From Pseudomonadota bacterium (GTDB lineage: Bacteria; Pseudomonadota; Gammaproteobacteria; Steroidobacterales; Steroidobacteraceae): a stretch of 31,363 nucleotides of DNA. The position numbers and the translations under genes are program-made. This document shows, piece by piece, positions 17,827 to 25,559 of this stretch (positions are counted from its first letter, which is position 1; every line of letters starts with the position of its first letter). The notes under the pieces are model-generated. The model searched no databases. It worked only from the letters and a program-made list of their open reading frames with translations, and was not told where the DNA came from. The stretch is from assembly GCA_023391335.1 (NCBI GenBank), contig JAEWBG010000009.1:1-31363 (forward strand). The letters run 5' to 3'.

Positions 17827-18903
17827 ATGAGGTTTAGAGGGTTCTTCTGCTTGCTTCTGTTGGTTGCGGGTTCTGCGAGCGCCGAGCCTTATTTCGCAGT
17901 TCGCGAGGGACAGAAGTGCATGAGCTGTCACGTCAACCCGAGCGGCGGCGGAATGCGTAACGCGTATGGAAACGTGTGGGCACAAACTCAATTGCCGGCT
18001 GGTCGCATCGACATTCCCGGCGCGGAACTGTGGACGGGATCAGTGACAAGCATGATTTCGCTCGGCGCGAATCTGCGCACCGGATACACGTACACGGATC
18101 AAAAGAACACAGATCCGCAGTCGGAGTTCGACGTTGAAGAGCTGCGTGTGTACGGCGCGGTGAATCTCATCGCCAATCGACTCATGCTCTATGCAGATGA
18201 ACGCGTGGCGCCAGGCGGCAGCTTGAATCTTGAAGCGTATGCGCGCCTCACCAGCGAAGATCAGCGCTGGTATGTGAAGGCCGGGCAGATGTATCTGCCC
18301 TACGGTTGGCGCTTAGAAGATGACTCCGCATTCATTCGCACCGTGACGGGAATTAACTTCGCAACGCCGGACAAAGGCGTCGAAGTTGGCTTGGAGACAG
18401 GCCCGTGGACCGCGCAGCTTGCACTCACGAACGGAACCGCGGGTGGATCGGAAAACGATCAGGGTAAACAAGTCAGTTTGCGTGTCGAGCACGTTCAGTC
18501 CGTTTGGCGTCTCGGCGCGAGCGCCAATTACAACGATGCAGATGCTGGGAATCGCCGCATGCAAGGTTTGTTTGCCGGCTTACGCACCGGACCGATCGCG
18601 TGGCTCGCCGAAGGCGACTACATCGTCGATGAGAGCTTCCCGGAAAAGCGTCGGCAATGGGTTGGATTGTTAGAGGGCGATTGGAAGTTCGCGCCGGGAC
18701 AGAATTTGAAACTCACCGGCGAGTTCTTCGATCCGGATAAAGATGTGAACGAAGACGAACAAACTCGCTACAGCTTGGTGTGGGAGTACGTCCCGTTCCA
18801 ATTCCTTCAGCTTCGTGCCGGCGCTCGCATCTATGACGGCATTCCGCAAAGCGATGTGCAGAATCGCAAGCGGTATTTTGTGTCGGTGAATGGGTTCTTT
18901 TGA
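17827..18903 (+). CDS. Single-chain haem-barrel protein (CXXCH fused to an outer-membrane porin)
   Basis: This encodes 358 residues. The start at 17827 is supported by GGAGG about eight bases upstream and by a signal peptide ending ASA-EP near residue 19; the frame extends upstream but overlaps the previous gene. Directly after the signal is PYFAVREGQKCMSCHVNP, with a haem c site at Cys31-Cys34-His35, then GGGMRNAYG. The remaining ~300 residues alternate hydrophobic and polar with Tyr/Trp strand ends (LMLYADERVAPGG, RWYVKAGQMYLPYGWRL, WLAEGDYIVDE) and finish in FVSVNGFF with a terminal Phe, as in a 14-16-strand outer-membrane barrel. The layout is that of the Cyc2-type fused cytochrome-porins, in which one haem plugs a barrel. 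Whether it is a true Cyc2 homologue is not settled by eye. Confidence 0.85.
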   Translation: MRFRGFFCLLLLVAGSASAEPYFAVREGQKCMSCHVNPSGGGMRNAYGNVWAQTQLPAGRIDIPGAELWTGSVTSMISLGANLRTGYTYTDQKNTDPQSEFDVEELRVYGAVNLIANRLMLYADERVAPGGSLNLEAYARLTSEDQRWYVKAGQMYLPYGWRLEDDSAFIRTVTGINFATPDKGVEVGLETGPWTAQLALTNGTAGGSENDQGKQVSLRVEHVQSVWRLGASANYNDADAGNRRMQGLFAGLRTGPIAWLAEGDYIVDESFPEKRRQWVGLLEGDWKFAPGQNLKLTGEFFDPDKDVNEDEQTRYSLVWEYVPFQFLQLRAGARIYDGIPQSDVQNRKRYFVSVNGFF

Positions 18904-18937
18904 CGATGTCATGAGTGACGAGTGACGGGTGCGAAGA

Positions 18938-19015
18938 GGGAACGGGGAACGGGGAACGGGGAACGGGGAACAGGGAACAGTCAACAGGGAACAGTCAACA
19001 GGGAACAGGGAACAG
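18938..19015. repeat. Array of eleven heptads (GGGAACG/GGGAACA/GTCAACA)
   Basis: Eleven consecutive seven-base units can be read: four GGGAACG, then GGGAACA and GTCAACA in mixed order, with no interruption. The unit GGGAACG also occurs twice at 31320-31333. Because seven is not a multiple of three, the array makes long meaningless open frames, including an in-frame extension of the SWIM gene. Confidence 0.92.
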
Positions 19016-19020
19016 CCGCC

Positions 19021-19117
19021 CTCGGCGTCCCTGCCTTTCCCGGCATTGGCACATCCATGTGCGGCAGCCACTCTCGGCGTCCTGCCTACGCGGCATTGGC
19101 ACATCCATGTGCGGCAG
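19021..19117. repeat. Tandem duplicate of a ~45-bp element with a central palindrome
   Basis: Copies at 19021-19067 and 19073-19117, 52 bases apart, share CTCGGCGT and GGCATTGGCACATCCATG followed by TGCGGCAG. Each contains the palindrome GCACAT-CC-ATGTGC (19049-19062 and 19099-19112 in the two copies). No gene is evident in the whole 18904-19330 spacer. Confidence 0.85.
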
Positions 19118-19176
19118 GAACAGACAACCGGCAACAGGGAACGTGCAACGCCGCGGCGAAACCGCCGCCCATCCAT

Positions 19177-19204
19177 ACCTCTCCCCGCAATGCGTGGGAG
19201 AGGT
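19177..19204. repeat. REP-like hairpin (ACCTCTCCC/GGGAGAGGT)
   Basis: A 9-bp perfect stem with a 10-base GCAATGCG-type loop. A related GGGAGAGGGG half lies at 19220-19229. It resembles dispersed REP-like palindromes; it is also placed where a terminator for the haem-barrel gene might act. Confidence 0.55.
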
Positions 19205-19330
19205 CGCGAGCGAAGCGGCGGGAGAGGGGAAACACTTCTCACAGCCGCGCTGCTTCCATCTTCTGGCCTGCGCGTGGGCGCTTCCTTGCCAAGGAACAGT
19301 TGCGAGTTAATGTCCCGCTATACTCTGGGC

Positions 19331-20683
19331 ATGACTGATTGGGCGATCCAACGTGTTGAGCAACTTGCGCCGGATGCAGCTTCGTTAAAGGCTGCTCAAG
19401 GTTTAGTCAAACCCGCCAAGTGGCAAAACCTTGGCCGACAGGATCATCTGATCTGGGGCGAGTGTCAGGGGAGCGGCGCGAATCCATATCAGGTGCGCGT
19501 CGATCTCGCTGATGTCGCGTACAAATGTTCTTGCCCTAGCCGCAAGCTGCCTTGTAAGCACACGTTGGGATTGCTCTTGATGTTCGCAGGCGGAACACCG
19601 CTGTCGAACAACATGCCACCTGCATTCGTCGAGGAATGGTCTGCCAATCGTGCGAAGCGAGCGGAGGCTAAGCAGGCGCGAGCAGCCAACGCTGACGCAC
19701 CACCCGATCCCCTCGCGCAGGCCAAGCGAGCTGAGAAGCGCGAGAGCCGTATCGCCGGCGGTTTGGACCAACTTGAAAATTGGCTCGCGGACATCATCCG
19801 GCAAGGGCTCGCGAATGCGCGCTCGCAGCCGGCAACGTTTTGGTCACAGATGGCTGCCAGACTCGTAGATGCACAAGCTCCGGGTCTCGCGCGGCGTGTT
19901 CGAGAACTCGGCGACTTCGCCGTATCGAGTCTGCAATGGCAATCGGCCCTGCTCGCCGGGCTGGCGAAGTTACAACTCCTAGTAGATGCGTATCGTAATC
20001 TCGATCGGTTGCCCACAGTCCTCAAGTCAGAGGTGCGCACGTTGGTAGGATGGACTCAGGAGCAAGACGCGCTTCGTGAGCAGATCGGAGTTCGTGACCA
20101 GTGGTTGGTCGCCGCGCGCCGCCAATCCGGAGATGAGCAACTACGCACGCAACAGACCTGGTTGTACGGGGCAGCCACTCATCGCGTCGCCCTGGTCCTT
20201 GAATTTGCCGTCGGCACACAACCATTGCCTGCGACGTATCACGTCGGTCAATGCATCGATGCCGAGCTCGTGTACTTCGATAGCGCGACTCCGTTGCGTG
20301 CGCTGGAGAAATCGCGAGACGGAGTGATCCCTCACGCAATCGGCTTGCCGGGCGGTTTGAGCGTCACGCGGATCCAGAACGAGCATGCCGCGCGATTGGC
20401 AGTGAATCCTTGGTCGGATCGTTTCCCCGTCGTGCTTGGGCCGGTATGTCCGATGATGATCGATGACGTTCTGTGGTTTCGGGATGCCGATGGGCATCGG
20501 CTCGCAGTGCGTCGCTCATTTGGGCACGCGTGGCACGTCCTGGCGCTAGGAGTGCGTGAGCCGGTGACAGTGTTCGGCGAGTGGGACGGTCTGGCATTCG
20601 AGCCGCTTACGATTGACTGCCGTGGGCAATTGTTCACCGTTTCGCAATTGGGCGAGCTGCCGATCCTCGCGAAGGTCGCGTGA
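19331..20683 (+). CDS. SWIM zinc-finger protein, first gene of a MoxR/VWA operon
   Basis: This encodes 450 residues from the ATG at 19331. An ATG seven codons earlier (19310) is possible; frames further upstream run through heptad repeats and are not credible. The N-terminal part has WAIQRVEQLAPDAASLKAAQGL and the SWIM motif YKCSCPSRKLPCKHTLGLLL, where the CxC...CxH ligands bind zinc; SWIM modules bind DNA or proteins. A Lys/Arg/Ala-rich helical linker follows, then a long alpha-helical region ending in beta-like segments (ATYHVGQCIDAELVYFD, HVLALGVREPVTVFGEWDG). The stop overlaps the DUF5691 start by one base (TGATG), so the five genes are translationally coupled. SWIM proteins of this type recur next to DUF5691 and MoxR genes; the likely role is to bind a target or substrate for the ATPase, but this is not shown. 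Confidence 0.9.
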   Translation: MTDWAIQRVEQLAPDAASLKAAQGLVKPAKWQNLGRQDHLIWGECQGSGANPYQVRVDLADVAYKCSCPSRKLPCKHTLGLLLMFAGGTPLSNNMPPAFVEEWSANRAKRAEAKQARAANADAPPDPLAQAKRAEKRESRIAGGLDQLENWLADIIRQGLANARSQPATFWSQMAARLVDAQAPGLARRVRELGDFAVSSLQWQSALLAGLAKLQLLVDAYRNLDRLPTVLKSEVRTLVGWTQEQDALREQIGVRDQWLVAARRQSGDEQLRTQQTWLYGAATHRVALVLEFAVGTQPLPATYHVGQCIDAELVYFDSATPLRALEKSRDGVIPHAIGLPGGLSVTRIQNEHAARLAVNPWSDRFPVVLGPVCPMMIDDVLWFRDADGHRLAVRRSFGHAWHVLALGVREPVTVFGEWDGLAFEPLTIDCRGQLFTVSQLGELPILAKVA

Positions 20684-22233
20684 TGGCGCAGTCGTCGTGG
20701 GACAAGTTGACCTCAATCGCGACTCTCGGGTTGGGACGCGCGCCGGTGCAACTCGACACACTCTGGCCGGACAGCTCGATTTCACACGTGGTCGATTCTG
20801 ATGACCGCGCGTTCTTGAGAGCCGCGGCGGCCGCATATTTGTGGCAAGCGGCTGGGGCTCGAACTACAGCGCAAAGTTCGTCGGAACACCCCGCACCTTC
20901 GCATGTTGAGCCCTCCGAGCAGGTGAGCGAAGCAGCGGCGTGGCGATTGGCTCGCATGCTCGCAGGGGACCGCGCGGATCTCGTGCCCGAATGGCTCGCA
21001 GCGGCTCATGAGCAATCGCTGGTCCTGCCGGCGCATTGGCTGCCCGTGGTTTTCGATGCGCTTCCACGCGAGCTACGTCAACGATTCAACGATGTCTGGG
21101 GGCCATTGGGTGCGTGGCTAGCGTCTCAGAACGCACGCTGGAGCTTCCGCGGTGCGAATGCCGAACCGTCCGAAGCGCGATGGACGACCGGCACGCTGCA
21201 GGAGCGCACCGCAGAACTGAAAAACATGCGCTCGATCGATCCGCGTCGTGCACGTGAGTGGGTGCAATCGTCGTGGAGTAGCGATCCCCCAGATGCGCGC
21301 GAGACGTTTCTACGCATCTTTTTAGATGGGCTCTGCGCAGATGACGAACCGCTTCTCGAGCAAGCACTCGATGACAAACGTAAAGGTGTGCGTATGGCCG
21401 CTGCGGAGTGTTTGTCCCGCCTTGGTGAATCCGCTCACGCGAAACGCAATCTGGCCCGCGTCGCCCCGCTCATAGAGCTTGAGATCAGGAAGACAGGTCT
21501 GCTCAGCGGACTGCGACGTCGAAAATTGGAAGTGCGGTTACCCGATGTGCCTGACAAGGCGGCGCAGCGTGATGGCATCGAACTCAAACCACCTGCGGCA
21601 CGGAAAGTCGGCGAGCGTGTCTTCTGGCTGATGCAGATGGTTGCCATGTCTCCGCCGCGACATTGGACACAGCGGTTCGACTGCGATGCTACGACGTTGA
21701 TCGATGCTGCCCTGGCCACCGATTACGGTGATGAGTTGCTAAGCGCACTCACTGAAGCGACGATGAGACATCCGAACGCGGAATGGCTCAATGCGCTTAG
21801 TGCGACGTGGCTGGATCGGAAGGCTGATTCCGCGATAATCGTGCAATCTCTGTCCGCATTGCTCGCCGCGGCCGATGCAGATCAGCGCGCCCCTCTGCTG
21901 GAGGCGCAGCTGCGCACGCTCGATGTGAATCGGTTTGATGTCACGTCAGGCTTGTTGCAAGCAACTGACTTGCGCTGGTCGCCTACAGTGACACGCCTTG
22001 CCATAGAGCAGTTGAGCGATGTCATTCGCAATCAACGTCAGCAGTGGTCGTTTCCTCGCAATGCACTGGATAGCTGGGCCAGACGCGCTGATGTTGAAAC
22101 TGCGCTTGGCATACTGCCATCTGTGCTAGACAAATGCCCTGCGGAATCGCCGTGGCGCAATGCCTTAGAACACATGAACGAAACCGTTGAATTTCGTGCT
22201 GCCATGCTCAAGGAGCTTCGTCGTGACAGATAA
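20683..22233 (+). CDS. DUF5691 family protein
   Basis: This encodes 516 residues. The ATG at 20683 is preferred to the GTG just before it, as it shares the A of the upstream stop. The sequence is mostly helical. It begins MAQSSWDKLTSIATLGLGR, and the middle holds helical repeats of HEAT-like appearance, such as FLDGLCADDEPLLEQALDD followed by KGVRMAAAECLSRLGE. No catalytic motif, signal peptide or membrane segment is apparent. Homologues are known mainly from operons holding a MoxR ATPase and a VWA protein; a scaffold or adaptor role between the SWIM protein and the ATPase is inference. Its stop lies 11 bases inside the next gene's start region. The name assignment rests on context and general resemblance. 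Confidence 0.8.
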   Translation: MAQSSWDKLTSIATLGLGRAPVQLDTLWPDSSISHVVDSDDRAFLRAAAAAYLWQAAGARTTAQSSSEHPAPSHVEPSEQVSEAAAWRLARMLAGDRADLVPEWLAAAHEQSLVLPAHWLPVVFDALPRELRQRFNDVWGPLGAWLASQNARWSFRGANAEPSEARWTTGTLQERTAELKNMRSIDPRRAREWVQSSWSSDPPDARETFLRIFLDGLCADDEPLLEQALDDKRKGVRMAAAECLSRLGESAHAKRNLARVAPLIELEIRKTGLLSGLRRRKLEVRLPDVPDKAAQRDGIELKPPAARKVGERVFWLMQMVAMSPPRHWTQRFDCDATTLIDAALATDYGDELLSALTEATMRHPNAEWLNALSATWLDRKADSAIIVQSLSALLAAADADQRAPLLEAQLRTLDVNRFDVTSGLLQATDLRWSPTVTRLAIEQLSDVIRNQRQQWSFPRNALDSWARRADVETALGILPSVLDKCPAESPWRNALEHMNETVEFRAAMLKELRRDR

Positions 22234-23323
22234 GAAGAACACTTCTCTCGAAGTGCAACGCGCACCCGCGGAACAGCTGTTCGCAGAAGAGCTTGCCGCA
22301 TTGGCGCAGAGCGATGATCGGCAGCGCCCGCCGAACTGGAAACTATCGCCCTGGGCTGTAGTGACATATCTGATCGGCGGCAAGCTCGATAACGGCAAAG
22401 TCATCACGCCCAAGTATGTGGGACAGAAGCGACTGATGGAGATCGCGGTTGCGACGCTCGCAACGGATCGTGCCTTGCTCCTGTTGGGTTTGCCGGGCAC
22501 AGCAAAGAGTTGGGTCAGCGAACATCTTGCGGCGGCGATCAGCGGCGACTCGACGCTCCTGGTTCAAGGAACGGCAGGCACGGGCGAGGAAGCCATCCGC
22601 TACAGCTGGAACTATGCCTTGTTGCTCGCAAAAGGTCCCTCACGCGAAGCGCTCGTGGCGAGTCCGATCTTGCGTGCAATGGAGAGTGGTGCGATGGCAC
22701 GGCTGGAAGAGCTCACCCGTGTGCCAGCCGATGTGCAGGACACGCTGATCACGATTCTCTCTGAAAAGACATTGCCGATCCCTGAGCTGCACTTGGAAGC
22801 GCGCGGGGTGCGGGGGTTCAACCTAATCGCAACCGCGAACAACAAGGATCGTGGCGTCAATGAAATGTCCAGCGCATTGAAGCGGCGCTTCAACACGGTT
22901 GTGTTGCCGACACCTGAATCGTTGGAGGAGGAAGTCTCTATCGTGCAGATGCGCGTCGAATCCATCGGCAGAGCATTGGAGTTGCCGGCGGAAGCTCCTG
23001 CGTTAGCAGAGATCCGTCGCATCGTGACTGTGTTTCGCGAATTGCGCGAAGGTAAAACGGAGGATGGCAAGGCGAAGCTCAAGAGTCCAAGCGGGACGCT
23101 TTCAACCGCGGAAGCGATCAGCGTTGTCAGCAATGGCATGGCGTTAGCCGGACATTTCGGTGATGGCACCTTGCGCGCGCACGATGTTGCGTCGGGCTTG
23201 ATCGGTGCAATCGTGAAGGATCCGGTGCAGGACAGTGTCGTATGGCGTGAATACCTCGAGACCGTAGTGAAGGAGCGCGACGGTTGGAAAGATATGTACC
23301 GCGCCTGCCGCGAATTGCTCTGA
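22223..23323 (+). CDS. MoxR-type AAA+ ATPase
   Basis: This encodes 366 residues from a GTG with AAGGAG seven bases upstream; its start overlaps the DUF5691 stop by 11 bases. The AAA+ features are in order: a GQKRLMEIAVATL helix, Walker A GLPGTAKS at about 89-96, a conserved GTAGTGEEAIRY loop, the Walker B region MARLEELTR at about 159-167, sensor 1 at LIATANNKD, and the arginine-finger region SALKRRFNTVVLP. The Walker B has Glu where MoxR usually has Asp (LEE rather than DE). MoxR proteins work as chaperone-like ATPases with VWA partners, loading metals or remodelling complexes. Here the VWA gene is two genes downstream. The C-terminal helical part includes VFRELREGKTEDGKAKLKSP and is typical of this subfamily. 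Confidence 0.9.
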   Translation: MTDKKNTSLEVQRAPAEQLFAEELAALAQSDDRQRPPNWKLSPWAVVTYLIGGKLDNGKVITPKYVGQKRLMEIAVATLATDRALLLLGLPGTAKSWVSEHLAAAISGDSTLLVQGTAGTGEEAIRYSWNYALLLAKGPSREALVASPILRAMESGAMARLEELTRVPADVQDTLITILSEKTLPIPELHLEARGVRGFNLIATANNKDRGVNEMSSALKRRFNTVVLPTPESLEEEVSIVQMRVESIGRALELPAEAPALAEIRRIVTVFRELREGKTEDGKAKLKSPSGTLSTAEAISVVSNGMALAGHFGDGTLRAHDVASGLIGAIVKDPVQDSVVWREYLETVVKERDGWKDMYRACRELL

Positions 23324-23330
23324 AGGCTCC

Positions 23331-25559
23331 GTGGCGGATCTCCACTTCTTCGGCATACGCCATCACGGCCCAGGCTCGGCTCGGAGCCTCGTGCATGCGC
23401 TCGAGCAGCTCTCTCCTAATGTGGTACTCATCGAAGGGCCGCCTGACGCACAAGAGTTAGTTTCGCTAGCAGCGCGGGAAGACCTCGAGCCTCCAGTTGC
23501 GTTGCTGGTGTATGTGCCGCAGAGCCCGTGCGATGCAGTGCTGTATCCATTCGCGACGTATTCGCCTGAATGGCAAGCTATCCGATTCGCTATCGAGCGC
23601 AGTATCCCGGCGCGCTTCATCGACCTGCCGCAATCGATGCGCTTGGGCCGAGCAAAGGTCGAGAGCCCCACAGCCGCTGACGAGCAAGGTGACGTAAGTT
23701 CGCGCGGCGATCCTCTGGAGACGATTGCGCGGGCATCCGGTTATGGCGACGCCGAACGTTGGTGGGATCAACTCGTCGAATCGCGGGAAGGCCAAGACGT
23801 CGAAGTGTTCCGCGCGGTGCACGAGATGATGACCGCAGTACGGACCGAAGTGCCTGAATCGTTACCGCCAATCGAACAGCAGCGCGAAGCCTATATGCGT
23901 AAGTGCATTCGCGCAGCCATTGCTGAAGGGTTCGCAAAGATTGCCGTAGTCTGCGGCGCTTGGCACACACCCGCGTTAGCGAACATGCCAGCTGCCAAAC
24001 ATGACGACGCGCTCCTCAAGGGAGTGTCCAAAGTGAAGACCGAAGCGGCATGGGTACCGTGGTCGTACGAGCGCCTGTCATTTCGGTCGGGTTATGGCGC
24101 GGGCGTCGAATCACCCGTTTGGTATGAACTTCTGTGGCATAAGCGTGATGCACTCGGCGCTGAATGGTTGACGCGAGCGGCCCGATTGCTGCGAGAAGAG
24201 GATGTGCCAGTGTCATCGGCGCACGTCATCGAAGCGTGTCGATTGGCCGAGAGTCTTGCGGCACTTCGCGAGCGTCCTGTGCCTGCGCTTGCCGAATACA
24301 ACGATGCTGCGGTAGCCGTCATGGGCGCAGGCCAGGTCGTGAATCTGCAGATCATCCAGCGCCGCTGGCATTTCGGTGATCGTCTCGGCAAGGTCCCGGA
24401 GGACTTTCCTGCCGCGCCATTGCAGCAGGATTTAGCGACGTTGCAGAAGCGATTGCGCTTTCCTCCCAAAGCAGAAGAAAAGACGTTCGATCTGGATCTT
24501 CGCGAGACCAATGATCGAGAGCGCAGTTTGCTACTCCGCCGACTCCGATTGCTCGGCGTGGAGTGGGGCGTGCCGGTGCGAGGCAGTATGGGTCGCGGCA
24601 CGTTCCATGAACGCTGGCAGGTACGGTGGCAGCCCGAGTTTGCGATCTCGTTGATCGAGGCCAGTCGTTACGGCCATTCAGTCGCCCAAGCCGCGGCGAC
24701 GTTGGTCACAGAGAAGGCGGCGAACCAGGGCTCTTCGCTCGCATCGCTCATCGATTTGTTGCAGGACGCGTTGTTTGCTGATCTCGCCGATGCCATCACG
24801 CCACTCGTGATCGCAATCGAGAATCGGGCTGCCGTGAACGCGGATGTGTTGCAACTGCTAGACGCGTTGCCGCCCCTAGTTGAAGTCCATCGATATGGTG
24901 ACGTGCGCGGCACCGACGTATCCCTGATCGCTGATATCTTGCATGGGCTGATCCCGCGCATCTTCGTTGGCGTGCCAGCGGCGGCCGTGAACATTGACGA
25001 CGACGCTGCAAAGCTCATCTGGAAAAAACTGATTGCCAACGATCGGGGGTTCTCCACGCTGGCAAATCCTGGCTTCATCGCAGGATGGCACGAGATGTTG
25101 CTGCGTGTGGCTGACGGCGACGCGGCGCATCCGCTTCTGCGCGGTTACGCTCAGCGTCTGCTGTACGACTCAAATAAGATCGAGTTCGATGATCTCGCTC
25201 GCGTGTTGTCGCTAATGTTGTCCTCTGGCAATGCGCCGAACGTTGCGGCGTCCTGGATCGAAGGTTTGCTGTCGGGTAGCGGCAGCCTCTTGGTTCACGA
25301 TGAGCGATTGCGCAATTTGATCAACGGATGGGTGAGTGCAGCGACTGCGCCACATTTCGTGCAGATCCTGCCGCTTTTGCGCAGGACATTCGCCCAGTTC
25401 CCCCCGCCCGAGCGCAGGCAGATCGGTGAGCGCCTCCGCGCCAGCGATTCGGTCACCAGTGGAAGCTCGAGCAGCGAAACGTTCGATGAGGTCGCCGCGC
25501 GCGCGGTGTTACCAACGCTCCGACTCATTTGGAATTTGGAAGGGCCGCATGAGTCTTGA
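23331..25559 (+). CDS. DUF5682 family protein, possible ChaN/TraB-like hydrolase
   Basis: This encodes 742 residues from a GTG four to five bases after a GAAGG site, seven bases after the MoxR stop. The N-terminal ~280 residues start MADLHFFGIRHHGPGSARS, holding a GxxH-like motif (Gly8 to His11), followed by LIEGPPDAQEL with Glu35 and, at 209-212, a second GxxH in VVCGAWHTPAL. Two such motifs plus an early Glu are the pattern of the ChaN/TraB/TIKI/EreA fold, whose members include metal-dependent peptidases and esterases. The C-terminal ~450 residues are helical, with REEDVPVSSAHVIEACRLAE and LLRRLRLLGVEWGVPVRGSM. The family commonly sits with MoxR and VWA genes. Hydrolase activity is inferred from the motif pattern only. 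Confidence 0.82.
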   Translation: MADLHFFGIRHHGPGSARSLVHALEQLSPNVVLIEGPPDAQELVSLAAREDLEPPVALLVYVPQSPCDAVLYPFATYSPEWQAIRFAIERSIPARFIDLPQSMRLGRAKVESPTAADEQGDVSSRGDPLETIARASGYGDAERWWDQLVESREGQDVEVFRAVHEMMTAVRTEVPESLPPIEQQREAYMRKCIRAAIAEGFAKIAVVCGAWHTPALANMPAAKHDDALLKGVSKVKTEAAWVPWSYERLSFRSGYGAGVESPVWYELLWHKRDALGAEWLTRAARLLREEDVPVSSAHVIEACRLAESLAALRERPVPALAEYNDAAVAVMGAGQVVNLQIIQRRWHFGDRLGKVPEDFPAAPLQQDLATLQKRLRFPPKAEEKTFDLDLRETNDRERSLLLRRLRLLGVEWGVPVRGSMGRGTFHERWQVRWQPEFAISLIEASRYGHSVAQAAATLVTEKAANQGSSLASLIDLLQDALFADLADAITPLVIAIENRAAVNADVLQLLDALPPLVEVHRYGDVRGTDVSLIADILHGLIPRIFVGVPAAAVNIDDDAAKLIWKKLIANDRGFSTLANPGFIAGWHEMLLRVADGDAAHPLLRGYAQRLLYDSNKIEFDDLARVLSLMLSSGNAPNVAASWIEGLLSGSGSLLVHDERLRNLINGWVSAATAPHFVQILPLLRRTFAQFPPPERRQIGERLRASDSVTSGSSSSETFDEVAARAVLPTLRLIWNLEGPHES

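Noticed and set aside
18929..19330. In-frame N-terminal extension of the SWIM protein
   Set aside because: The extension is translated heptad repeat (RGNGERGTGNGEQ and similar) with no family support; the ATG at 19331 fits the start of known domains.
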